In this document: in pieces, positions 1-10,214 of the stretch
How positions within the stretch are numbered: position 1 is the first letter of the stretch
How the letters are laid out: each line of letters begins with the position of its first letter
Origin: Aculops lycopersici
Taxonomy: Eukaryota > Arthropoda > Arachnida > Trombidiformes > Eriophyidae
Assembly (NCBI GenBank): GCA_015350385.1
Contig: WNKI01000002.1
Coordinates: 8,142,404 to 8,206,403 of the forward strand
DNA length: 64,000 nt
Reading direction: 5' to 3'
Translations under genes and position numbers: made by a program
Notes under the pieces: model-generated
Told to the model about the DNA's origin: nothing
Seen by the model: only the letters and a program-made list of their open reading frames with translations
Database searches by the model: none

Positions 1-2032
1 TACCGATATATTGGCAATCCCAGCGATAGATGGAGAGAGGAAGTTGCATGTCGATAGGTGAATCCATGTATTTGCATGGCTTATTCAGTCGCTTCTAACG
101 CCGCCGCCTAACTGGACAATCCTATCTTTCCAGCAACATGATTTCAAGTAACAAACTCGGCAGCTGCTCTCTGCCTCACTAATACTATTAACTTTTGCTA
201 ACGCTTTGCCGCAACCCTTCACTTTTATGCTCGCCTCCCCATCTCTTCAGTATCACATGACGGTCAGTTGCTTGCTAGGCTTTTTGCTTATGGCTCGTTG
301 TGTACCACTAGTAGTGGAAACAGCAAAAGAGACGCGAAGATAAATATTCATATCAGCTGCTAATGGATTGGGAGCCCACTCGCTAGCATCGCTTAGTTGA
401 ACTTAGTGCGGCGACCTATCTCGTGGGAAGCATCGCTAGTAGTGTTAGCGTTGGTGGTGGCAATGGTGGCGACGAAGATGACGAAGGCGACGTTGTTAGC
501 CAGGCAGCTAGAGGTGGAGAAGCGGCGATATACATAAATATAAGCGCCACTACCGCTACTGCTAGAATACTCAGCTGCCTGATCACATTGCAATCGAAAT
601 CCATTACCCTGCCCACCTTTCGCCTCGTCCACTTGTGCGCCAAAGCTGCAACTGCCCCTTGATTTTCTTCTACATTATTACCACAAGCTTAGCGCAGATG
701 GCCGACCGAACGACTAACCTACGCAGCATCGGATTTGCCCGATTTGTTGTTTCAGTTTAATGCTTGCTTTGCCAATTTGATTTGCATCCAAGCAAAGCAA
801 GCGGCACGATAGAGATTTTAGTTTGCGAGTGCAACTGTTTCGGTGGCAGAAACAAATTTTTCAGGCAAAATTGAAACGGAAGAAGATTAATTAGTTACAA
901 ATTCAAGGAAATTTATAAATTTTTACATTTGTGTTGTTGAGATGTAGTCTTTCTCCGTAAATATATATATATATTTTCCCCTTCTCCTTCCGACTGCTAT
1001 TAGTCTAAATTTTAGTCTAGTCGTCGCTACCGCCGACGCCGCCGCCGCCGCCGACTGTGCGTCGCCAAGATCGCCGATATGGACACGGAGAAAGAGGGAC
1101 AGAGAAAGAAAAAGAGTCAAGTGCCCGCAAGTTGGTGGCTTGAGCTGTTGCTCGCCACTCTTACGTAACATATTTGTGCATTGCACTTGTCTTGACTAGC
1201 TGCATGCGAGCGACGAGACCTTAAGGAAGAGGAGCTGTTCCGACCACAATCAGTTGAATGGCCACACGGTTTCAGCCATTCCGTCCATCCAAACAACGGC
1301 AACGGTAACAAACAAGCAGATAAGGGCATATCGTCCGACAAGCTTGCTGGCGGTGCAAACATGAGAACATTACTGAGTAGAATTTAGAGCTGACGGTTCG
1401 AGCGACCTAACCTCGAGCTAGCGATTCAGCGGTTGGCCAATACATTTATTACCGTTATAGTAACATACACACACGAGCAAACTTTTTCTCTTCACCTATC
1501 CTCTCTCTTTCTTTCTCACTTGCCCGACGGGCTCTTTGATTTTTATTGCTCATTTCCCTAGCTCGTCGATGAAGATTACGAGCTAAGGATGAACTAGGAA
1601 ACTAGCGTTAGCGGTGAGAAAATTTGTCACCCTCAGTGTGAGACTTTGAGGTTTGCAGTATAAGTTGGCAAGCTTGCCAAGTTATGTAAGCATGAGTTGA
1701 AAAGGGGCGCAGGGATACTTAAGCACACCAGCTGACTTCTGACTAACGGGACGTAACTAGATGTAAAAGGGCGCCAACTTGCAATAGGCCTCTCTAAGCA
1801 CCAATTCAAATCGCTTAAATTAATGTCCACGGCCTCCGATTGTCCCAATTAGATAGTCCATAAAGTTTTATTCCATCTTTCAGCACTAAACTTCTTTTTG
1901 CTCTTCCTTTTCTACTCTTCGATCTAAAACTCTTCAACTTCACCTCGAGCTTCCTAAATTATAACCGTAACCCCGAACTAGAATCTAGTACCTGACTAAC
2001 AACCATCCTTCTTTTCCTGCACCTCGTTCCAG
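1..2032. other. No gene recognised (5' of, or intron in, the formin gene)
   Basis: Short open frames here are Ser/Ala/Thr-rich products of GCC/GGT triplets and show no recognisable domain. The stretch ends in a strong 3' splice site (pyrimidine-rich tract ending ttcc-ag at 2031-2032), so at least its right end is probably intron of the formin gene. No upstream exon could be assigned. Confidence 0.5.
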
Positions 2033-4788
2033 ATTTTAATCAAATCTCACCACGGAACAACAACAAAGATTCAGATGGTTCGTCGTCATCATCGTCACGA
2101 AAGGAATCGAGTTTAAAAATTACTGCTGGCTCCTCTTCATTGCTGCTGCCTCTTGACTTTGCCGACTCGAAAGCCTCGGCAAGCGAATCGGCGACTGCAG
2201 CGACGGTAGCACCAACGCGACAGCAAACTAATCGATCAACGCCAATCATAGGTCAATCGCAGGCTACAGGTGACTCGGTAGCCGCTGCAGCAGCAGCTGA
2301 AAAGTGCAAATCGCTATCATCGTCGTCCTCATCGACAACAACCACGACTACATCGGCGACGCCCACAAACTCAACTAGAGACAAAGTAACGAATAGAGAA
2401 GCAATTGGTTCGCTTTCTTCGACTTCAACTACAATTGCAAATGGATCTCGGAATTTAAGTGCCAAAGCTAATTTTCTATCATCATCGGCGCTCTCAAAAC
2501 CTAAAGCAACAAGTGAGACGAGCAACTCTTCCCTCAATCGATCGAAATCGACGTCGAGCGCGGCGCCAGTGTCGAAAGTGTTTAGCTTGGAAGTGAACGG
2601 AAAAGCGGCGACGGCAACAACATCTTCAAAGACTGTGGTCTCAACGAAAGATTCTGATGGGAACGATGCTGCTGCTCAAAAGTCTCGAACTCGAGCTCCG
2701 ACACCCGGAAAGACTGGTGATGCCAATGGAGGTAGCAATTTTGTTCGAAACTCATTGCCAAGTCGTAGCGTCAACTTTGGTCATTCGCGACCAACTTCCG
2801 CTTACCTGGACAGAATTCGAGCTTCAGTTACTGCTTCTACAACCACAAATACCATGTCCTCTTTCAACGAGCAACAAACGCGAAATGTTCTACTGACCTC
2901 GGCACACCAGCAGCAGCAACAACAACACAAACTGGGACCCCAGCAGATGAATGGAAATGGTAACAAGTCAGCAACAGAGCCTCGTTTTTGGCTCAACTGT
3001 ATGCTTGAGCATGAACATACTAGAAAGTGTTTTGTTGACATCTCGAGTTCAGCTGGCCACCGAGTGCCGCTGATGCAGTCGCAGGTGGTTGCAAACGATT
3101 ACACTAGTCTCCATGTCAATGGTTTACCTCCTGCATCGCGTCAACTCAACGCCTTGATAGATCCAGTTTCGCAGGAACGTCTTATGATGAGCATGATGCA
3201 ACATCAGCATCAACAACATGGCTTACCTCTAGGTGACCACAACCAACATCCAGCTACCGGAATGGCCCACCGGCAATCTTTTCCTATGGTTCCCGAGGGG
3301 ACAAAGCTAACTGAACAGCAACTAGCGCATCTGGCGAGCTTACACCACCAGCACTATTACCACCACCTGCAGCACATGCATCAGCTACACCAATTGCACC
3401 ACCTACACCTACAACATCAACATCAACTTCACCAACAACAACAGCAACAGCACAAGTGTCAACAGCAGCCCCCTAAGGCTGCAGCAACATCACCGTCAAC
3501 ATCATCACAATCAACCGGCGGTCACTCGGCGATGGATTGCGAGCAGTTGGCTGCCTGTCAGAGGAACCAACATCAATCCTCATTTGGTAGCTCCCAGTTC
3601 CAAGCGCCAGCAGATGCAAAGCAATTCGAGCAGATGTACGCCAATATGACCAATGCTAACTCGTCCACTAGCCGAAATGCTGTTAACCAGCAGCGAGTTC
3701 TACAGCAACAGGTTGGGTCCCCTATGATGAAGAACTCACCGCCAACTAGAGTTTCACCGAGTCGAGGGCCACAATCATTTAATCATAATCCATCATTACC
3801 TCAGATAGACGAAATCAATGGCTTACCTCAAGTTAATGTCGCTATTAACCAGCACAATCATCACCAACGAAAACTGCCCACAAATGGCCATTCGCCCCAG
3901 ACCATCTCCACCACAAAATCTAACTCATCCTCACCAACCAAACAACAGCACCAGCTTTCACATCAACACCAATCTAATGGATCTTCGGAACAGCAGCACC
4001 ATTCAACTTCATCCCGCGGGTCGCCAACAAGTGACGCAACAACGACAACTCCATCCTCACCAACCTCCTCGGGATCTTCCAATCTATCGCCTTCGTCCGC
4101 TTCGAGCTCATCAAGTCTAAACTCGTTATCGGCTAATGTGCCAATGAATCGATCAGCAACGCTGAGACACACGACAACCAACATTAGTAGGCGCCAGTTC
4201 AGTGTTGAGAAGGAACTGATTACAAATGTGCCCATGACTGCCACCCTCTCGCGAGTAGGAAGTTGTCGTGCCAGCAGATCGACGGACGATGCGAGACTAT
4301 CTACGCACGAGTTCAACAGGCACCTTACGGCGGTGAGCGGCAACGATTTAGGGGTAATGCGAGAGCCGTTGGCTAGCCAACAGCCATCGATGAGGACGTC
4401 AAAGATACTCAATATTAGTGGCCAACAACAACAACAAACTAGTCAAGTAGCACCGAGTAGCATCAGAATCTCTACCAATAGTAACAGCAGTAGAGTTGGC
4501 GCTACTAGTAGTCAACAACAACAACAACAAGAGCAGCGAGTTAATAAATTAACTTGCAACTTGGCCAATATTAAATTAAATGATCGATTAGCTTTCTCGT
4601 CACTACGAGTCCCCAAGGGAACTCAAGGCAATATTCTAGGCCGCATATCCTCGCAGGTATCCTCGTCGACGGCGACAAACGGACATCAAAAAGGGACTTC
4701 GAAGGAAACACCTGCTGGTGTCGAGAAGAGAGCCAAGAGCAACGGTGGCGGAAACTCGGCTGTTTGGTTCGAATATGGCTGCGTTTAG
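2033..4788 (+). CDS. Ser/Gln/His-rich exon, probable N-terminal part of the formin
   Basis: A 2.7-kb open frame starts directly after a good splice acceptor (AG at 2031-2032). It is open from there through a Ser run near 2080-2097 and stops at TAG 4786-4788. The first 100 codons contain no ATG start that looks real, so this is an internal exon whose 5' part lies elsewhere. The protein is low complexity (Ser, Thr, Gln, Asn, with His/Gln runs near 3330-3460) and has no recognised domain, which is usual for N-terminal regions of Cappuccino-type formins. A candidate donor CAG|GTATCC at 4656/4657 is in phase 0 and would join codon AGA at 5261 of the FH1-FH2 exon. Without that splice the protein would end at 4788. 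Coding status is well supported; membership of the formin is inference from order, strand and phase. Confidence 0.62.
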
Positions 4789-5260
4789 GTCACACAGCTT
4801 ATAATGTCCAACGTATCTAAAAATTATGGTAACACGTTGAGCAATTCGAGTCAAGTTGAATAAATTAATATTGTTTTGTAAAGTGTTATCAAGACGCTAC
4901 AACCTAAATAAACTGCTTTGCCTTTTTCTAATTTCAACAAGATCTTGCTTCACCCAATTTTTAGTCCACGTGTCGCTCTCATTTTGATTATTGTAACAAT
5001 TTTGTGTCCATTTTACATAGACTTAGAGATAAGGGAACTGATGCAACAGGTTAAGGTACCGTGTGGCGTAATATTTACCGCTGCTTTTTTGTTTATCGCG
5101 CAATATTCGCTCATTCTGTGCCAAGGTTCTTACGTTTTCTAAACGCGGCAAACGATGGCCAGTTGGTAGACAGAGGCCATTTGCAAGCAGATATTCTCAT
5201 GACTATTTTTTATATATTGTCACTCATATTTATACATCCTCTCTTAATACATACCGCAAG
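4657..5260 (+). other. Candidate intron between the Ser-rich exon and the FH1-FH2 exon
   Basis: AT-rich stretch bounded by a weak donor (GTATCC at 4657) and a plausible acceptor (pyrimidine-rich, ending cgcaag at 5260). The short hydrophobic open frames inside it look like composition artefacts. If the donor is wrong, the stretch would be the 3' UTR of one gene and the 5' region of the next. Confidence 0.4.
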
Positions 5261-7051
5261 AGAATGATGCCTCCACCTTCATCGCCACCACCCCAACCTC
5301 CTCCGCCTCCACCGCCTCCACCGCCACCGCCACCACCACCACCACCACCACCACCACCTCCTCCTCCTCCTCCTCCTCCTCTGGCTCCCTCCTCGACACC
5401 AACTTTTGTAGGTCCACCACAAGCTCCGCCACCTCCACCGCCACCCCCACCACCGCCAGCAAGTGGTCAGCCTCATCTATTGCCACAAATAAGCTCGTCA
5501 AACTTACCACCACCACCTCCACCGCCTCCCTTGCCAGTTCCACCTTCAAATGGTTGGAATCATGTTTATAAGCAAGCGAGAAAGCCAATGATTACTCCCA
5601 AGACATCAATGCGACCTTTATTCTGGAACAGGATACAGGTACCTGTGGAACAACCTAAATTGCAGAGATCACAAGCAGTGTGCACGGACGATGTATCAGA
5701 TATTATCAGTATTAGTCAGCAACAACCACAACCAGAAATAAATGCTCAATTACAATCACCACCACAACCAACGAATCTGAACTCTTCTGTAGCAACAAAA
5801 AAGAAGACCTTATGGGAGAATTTGGAGGAGATGAGGGTCAAAGATGAGGAGCTGGACGAGTTTTGTCAGCTATTCAGGCGGACAGTGACTACAAGTTCTC
5901 GGACTTTCTCGAGAAACCCGACACAAAAGACCAAAGAAACAATATCACTATTAGATCCGAAACGAGCCCACACGATCAACATACTTATAACTAGCAGGCA
6001 TTTAAGTATTAAAGATATAAAGAATACAGTATACAATCTAAACATGTCGATCATAGATGTAGAAACTTTGAAGCAAATCCACGAAATTGCAGGCACTGAG
6101 GATGAATTACAAACCATACAGACATTCCTCAATGGTCAAGATCATGGTGAAATTGGGAAAGCGGAACAATTTATTTATGAACTATCACAAATTGATTCAT
6201 TCAACGATCGATTCAAGTGTATAATGTTTGAAGTTTCGGCTGCGGAACAAATACAAGCTATTGAGTCAAAGTTAGATAATTTTAAGCACATGTGTGAAGT
6301 ATTGATATCTTCCGAAAGCATACAGCAAATATTAAGTATTATATTAGCCTATGGCAACTATATGAATGGTGGCAACCGGGATCGTGGCCAAGCTGATGGT
6401 TTTGGGCTAGAAATTCTGCCCAAGTTACGTGATGTCAAGAGTGCGACCAGCTCAGTAACATTACTGCATTTCATTGTACAAACCTACATTAGAAATCACA
6501 TTCCATCGGGTATAGTATCTTTTGATGAAGTCAAGGAGCCTCTACCTGGGTCAAGCGACCTCGAGCAGGCATCGATAGTTGTGTTTGATGACATTGATCA
6601 AGATCTCAAGAATTTAGATAAACAAATCGAAAGTTGTCAACAGTGTTGCGAGCGCGTAGAAGGCCAACACCAAGAGCCTTTCCGGTCACATATGAAGATA
6701 GTATTCTCAAAGATATCGAAAGAGTACCAAGACCAAAGAGAAAATTTACAAGACTGCATTCAAATCTTCGAGGAGACGAGAGAGTTCTTTTGCTGGAATT
6801 CGAAAACCCAACAGCCTGTCAAGGAGTTTTTCAACTGCTGGATCACATTCTGTCGAGACTTCCACTCAATATTCAAGAGCGAGATACGTAAGAAAATCAA
6901 ATTGGAACTTGAACGAGCTAGAGCTAAGGTCAATGCAGATAAGGAAGCCAGAACCAAAGATGTCAAGACCTCCAAAGCAAGTCCGTCAGGTCTGAAAGCG
7001 CGTCTGGGCAAGAAGGGACTATTCAACAACTTGGTCAACTCCTTCACTTGA
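5261..7051 (+). CDS. capu: Formin, Cappuccino/FMN1/FMN2 family (FH1-FH2-tail)
   Basis: Formins nucleate and elongate unbranched actin filaments: FH1 delivers profilin-actin and the FH2 dimer caps the barbed end. Counting from the ATG at 5264, residues 1-95 form a proline-rich FH1 with one run of 28 prolines, then a second Pro block. FH2 starts around residue 110 (MRPLFWNRIQV) and includes LWENLEE, LLDPKRAHTINIL and the family signature GNYMNGGNRDRGQADGF, ending near residue 550. The short basic C-terminal tail with SGLKARLGKKG resembles the formin-spire interaction tail of Cappuccino and FMN2, and no DAD motif of the Diaphanous class is seen, which points to the FMN branch. An in-frame ATG exists at 5264, but the acceptor at 5260 suggests this is the terminal exon of a longer protein. 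It converges on eL13 with about 150 bp between stops. Confidence 0.93.
   Translation, partial: RMMPPPSSPPPQPPPPPPPPPPPPPPPPPPPPPPPPPPPPLAPSSTPTFVGPPQAPPPPPPPPPPPASGQPHLLPQISSSNLPPPPPPPPLPVPPSNGWNHVYKQARKPMITPKTSMRPLFWNRIQVPVEQPKLQRSQAVCTDDVSDIISISQQQPQPEINAQLQSPPQPTNLNSSVATKKKTLWENLEEMRVKDEELDEFCQLFRRTVTTSSRTFSRNPTQKTKETISLLDPKRAHTINILITSRHLSIKDIKNTVYNLNMSIIDVETLKQIHEIAGTEDELQTIQTFLNGQDHGEIGKAEQFIYELSQIDSFNDRFKCIMFEVSAAEQIQAIESKLDNFKHMCEVLISSESIQQILSIILAYGNYMNGGNRDRGQADGFGLEILPKLRDVKSATSSVTLLHFIVQTYIRNHIPSGIVSFDEVKEPLPGSSDLEQASIVVFDDIDQDLKNLDKQIESCQQCCERVEGQHQEPFRSHMKIVFSKISKEYQDQRENLQDCIQIFEETREFFCWNSKTQQPVKEFFNCWITFCRDFHSIFKSEIRKKIKLELERARAKVNADKEARTKDVKTSKASPSGLKARLGKKGLFNNLVNSFT
5297..5380 (+). 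repeat. Run of 28 proline codons in FH1
   Basis: Uninterrupted CCN codons, mixed CCT/CCG/CCA at first, then blocks of CCA and CCT repeats. The block of identical CCA and CCT codons indicates recent slippage, so the length is likely polymorphic. Confidence 0.95.
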
Positions 7052-7199
7052 TGGGGTTGTTTTTGGCAGCATATCTGCACGATTGCAAAGAACAAATTTG
7101 GTCGGTATGTTGAAGTATTCCTCCAGAAGGTACATAGATCATGTTGAATTGGTTTGTAATTGTTTTAATTTGTATAAATGGCGACAGCCGCTATTTAAT

Positions 7200-7838
7200 T
7201 TACTTTGCCTTCTCCTTGGCCTCAGCCTCTTGCTCCTTTTGCTTCTTCGCCCTACCCGGAGCCAACCTCTTGTTGATTCTAGCGCCTCTGGCGGTGTGGA
7301 AAGCAGAAAACTTGGTCTCAGCCTCCGTAACTTTACGCGGGGCCTCAACGCCAGAGCTCTTACCAGTTTCTATTGGTAGCACTGTACCAGTAACTTGTTG
7401 GGCAAGACGGCATTCCTTCTCTGATGAATCATTCTTCTTGGGTCTCTTCTTGTTAATTGGAAAGAGAATCAATTTAGATTTGTATTCCTTGAGTCTCTGC
7501 ACGTTCTGCTGCAAGGATTCAATGCTCTTGTTCTTACGCCTCTTGTCTACAGCAATACCAATAGTCTGCGCAACCTTTGAAGAAACTCCGGCTGCCTTGA
7601 GTTCTTCTAGAGTAAATCCACGGCCTTGTCGCAGCCGCATATTGAATCTGGCCGTCGGGCATCTTACGATAGGTCTAAGTTTCTTTAATGGCCTTGGTGC
7701 TATCCTTTTGGCCTTCTCGACACGCTTCTGGTGTCTTCTCTTCTTCCTGGCTGGTTGGTCGAACCAGGTTTTGATATAGCGCTGCCAATCCTTGTGGAAG
7801 TGCGCGTTGGGAATCACCCTATTCCCTTTGATGGCCAT
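7200..7838 (-). CDS. RpL13: 60S ribosomal protein L13 (eL13)
   Basis: Structural protein of the cytosolic large ribosomal subunit. The 212-residue product matches the family length (about 211). Family landmarks are visible: N-terminal HFHKDWQRYIKTWFDQPARK, the central RPIVRCPTARFNMRLRQGRGF block, the TIGIAVDKRRKNKS block and a Lys/Glu-rich C-terminus. The start is the ATG at 7838 (MAIKGNRVIPN). The gene is a single exon, unusual for this family in most animals and consistent with intron loss in this genome. The stop lies about 150 bp from the convergent formin stop. Confidence 0.98.
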   Translation of the reverse strand: MAIKGNRVIPNAHFHKDWQRYIKTWFDQPARKKRRHQKRVEKAKRIAPRPLKKLRPIVRCPTARFNMRLRQGRGFTLEELKAAGVSSKVAQTIGIAVDKRRKNKSIESLQQNVQRLKEYKSKLILFPINKKRPKKNDSSEKECRLAQQVTGTVLPIETGKSSGVEAPRKVTEAETKFSAFHTARGARINKRLAPGRAKKQKEQEAEAKEKAK

Positions 7839-8274
7839 GTTAAATATTAATTATATACGAATTGTTTTAAATCAAGTTTAGATATATAAATGTAACAAGA
7901 CGCAGTAATACGTTCTGGATAATGTGGATATTCAATTCAATGATTATGAGAACAGTCCCCACGCGTTCGCATGCAATGCCAATGAATTCCAATAGACATT
8001 GCCGCTGCAGCACATGTGAGAAAAACACAGCGGTAGGAAGTGTGTGAAGAATCGACTTACGCGCAGACTCAGAGAGTTTACGCGCGCATTATAAAACTGC
8101 GATCTCTCTCACATGAGATTTTAAAATTTGTAGCTCCAAATTTGAGTCTTGATGGTAGCAAGATAATCTTGATCCTGTTCCATGGGTTATATATTCAACA
8201 GTTTAAGTTTGATTTATTCAACAGATTAGTCACAAAAGTTGATGGTCACTGTAAACACGAACCATGATGAAATA
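7839..8274. other. Intergenic: eL13 promoter side and RIC8 3' end
   Basis: No coding signal. The minus strand carries AATAAA at 8218-8213, about 57 bp beyond the RIC8 stop, so the left part holds the eL13 5' region and the right part the RIC8 3' UTR. Confidence 0.6.
8213..8218 (-). promoter_or_regulatory. Poly(A) signal of RIC8
   Basis: TTTATT on the plus strand reads AATAAA on the minus strand, 57 nt past the RIC8 stop codon. Confidence 0.6.
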
Positions 8275-9642
8275 CTAATTCTTACTATCGTCGTTTAGCT
8301 TGATATCAGTGACATTACCATCTGCATCAACTTGCATAGGCTTGATGATTCCAAGGTTGGAAAGTTTGGTGATGGCAGTTGCTAACTCTTCAGCATGATA
8401 TCCCTTTTCCTCTTCAGACATTCCCTCCATCGGATTTCTTCTTGGAGTATCGATCTTCCCTGTAATAGGATCCAACCTATCGCGAAGTTCTTTAAATTGT
8501 TGATCTGAATCTGTGGAACCATTGCCGTTAGATGAAGATGCGCTACGGTTACTTTGAGAAAGGAGCCCTCTGGACGATAAAAATGCAGCTGCGTTCCCGA
8601 AACCAGTATAAGTTATGAATTTTTCAGTGTTACAACCACACAAGGCATGCAGAAAGTCAGCAGCGATATCCTTTATGTGGACATCAACAGAGGTCATGAG
8701 CTTGACTAGCCTACCCCTCAAGGTATCATACTCTTCAGGTCGTTTTTCATACTCTTCCGATGAACCTAGGATCTCTTCAAACCAGCGTTTGCTGGTATGT
8801 TCGCTGTGTTTACAAATATTGGTGCAAACATTGAGTATTGGTAGAACGTTTTCTCTGAAGCTCTGCTTTGAGTCAGTTTTAAGTTGACTATCCAGATGAC
8901 TTAGAATGGAGTCTTCATCTTCATCAGTAAGTTTTCTATAAATCTCCTCGGGCATATTAGTCAGCAGATGGATGAGATTGACTAGGAGTTGACCATGAAA
9001 GTCGAAATTTCCAACTTCATGCTTAGATTCAGAAGCTCGGCGCTGTTGCAAGATCTTGAATAATTTCTGAATAACATCACCAGCAAGGGATTTGTCTACA
9101 CATTTGTCGAGAGTCAGGTTGAACAAGGTCTTCAGTCCCTCGATTATAAGTGCTTGGTTGTCATCGTTGATATTGTCAGACTCGACTTCTATGATTTGCA
9201 AGATTTTGTTCAATAGTTCGTCGCGCATTTTGCCACGTGCAGATGGACATAGAGCTGAGAGTAGGAATAAAATGCGAAGATCATAATATAAAACCTCGCG
9301 TAAATGTTTAGTTAAAATGTTATGTTCACCCTTCTTGTTTATGACATCAGTCATTCGTGTCTTGACACACTCGACATAAGGATCGACTAAGGGCTCCCTG
9401 ATATCAGGGTAGTTCAATATTAGATTTGAGAGACATTTTTGCGCCTCTATTATATTCAACTTGGAGTATCTAACCAAGATTTCAAAATAATTGTCTTCTA
9501 GCTTGAGAGTTTTCTCCCTTGTTAGAATCCTGAAATCAGACAATATTCTCGAGATCACCTCGTCACTTTGATCTGGGTTGTCGCATAGCTCCTGAAAAAG
9601 CTTGCGACTTTTATCATTAATAGATTCGTCAGTTGCAGCCAT
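8275..9642 (-). CDS. ric8a: RIC8 (synembryn): G-alpha chaperone and exchange factor
   Basis: RIC8 proteins fold nascent G-alpha subunits and act as receptor-independent guanine nucleotide exchange factors, with roles in synaptic signalling and asymmetric division. The all-helical armadillo-type product has family blocks YDLRILFLLSALCPSARGKM, ALIIEGLKTLFNLTL and the C-terminal NPMEGMSEEEKGYHAEELA followed by LGIIKPM. The start is taken as the ATG at 9642 (MAATDES), giving 455 residues; in-frame codons further upstream are TTG and unlikely starts. It is somewhat shorter than vertebrate RIC8A (about 530), mostly at the C-terminal tail. Single exon, divergent from MED14. Confidence 0.94.
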   Translation of the reverse strand: MAATDESINDKSRKLFQELCDNPDQSDEVISRILSDFRILTREKTLKLEDNYFEILVRYSKLNIIEAQKCLSNLILNYPDIREPLVDPYVECVKTRMTDVINKKGEHNILTKHLREVLYYDLRILFLLSALCPSARGKMRDELLNKILQIIEVESDNINDDNQALIIEGLKTLFNLTLDKCVDKSLAGDVIQKLFKILQQRRASESKHEVGNFDFHGQLLVNLIHLLTNMPEEIYRKLTDEDEDSILSHLDSQLKTDSKQSFRENVLPILNVCTNICKHSEHTSKRWFEEILGSSEEYEKRPEEYDTLRGRLVKLMTSVDVHIKDIAADFLHALCGCNTEKFITYTGFGNAAAFLSSRGLLSQSNRSASSSNGNGSTDSDQQFKELRDRLDPITGKIDTPRRNPMEGMSEEEKGYHAEELATAITKLSNLGIIKPMQVDADGNVTDIKLNDDSKN

Positions 9643-10214
9643 ATTATTTTCGATACGGTCTAGCCGGTTTGATCCGACTTGATTCAAATCAAATACTACT
9701 TCATATGATAATTTTATTAGTTTGTTGGATAACCTTATAACAGTAAATCAGAATAATGACTTTGTTGACTGTTTACCGGTACGAAATCCAATTGTAAACG
9801 AATCGTTCTGTGATATTTTTGAGCGAAGAAAATATTCTCTCTTCTTCCCCTCGCATAGCCTGCATTCAATCGCATAAGAAATCTTCTTCCCCCTCAAGAG
9901 TTGAAAGAATTTCGCGCCGTGTCAACTCACTTCACGCTACCGGAGTGCGTGTGGAAAATGTGTGTGTGTTGTTGTCCATGCAAAACTTCGACAGACCAAA
10001 CATGAGGTACTTTATTGTAATGCATCAGGAGGCAACTTGTTCTGTAATATCATAAAGAATATAATTAATTATTTAATATATCCATGATTGAATGTTCAAA
10101 ATTATAAGACACTGTTACATTGAGCCAACTATTGGCCACATCCAAGACATTCTGGGCACTCAGCTGCCCCCTTCAAGTAAACAAGTGTAAAGGGTGTCGA
10201 GTATCAAGTTCAAG
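9643..10214. promoter_or_regulatory. Shared intergenic/promoter region of RIC8 and MED14
   Basis: A 572-bp gap between two divergent start codons, with no coding signal of its own. It must hold both 5' UTRs and promoters unless distant untranslated exons exist. No TATA box or specific site can be claimed. Confidence 0.55.

Noticed and set aside
4918..5267. Hydrophobic short frames suggesting a small membrane protein
   Set aside because: AT-rich sequence between the two formin exons, bounded by splice-like signals; hydrophobicity follows from T-rich codons.
8275..9687. Longer RIC8 reading frame starting at 9687
   Set aside because: The upstream start is a TTG codon; the first ATG at 9642 gives the expected N-terminus.
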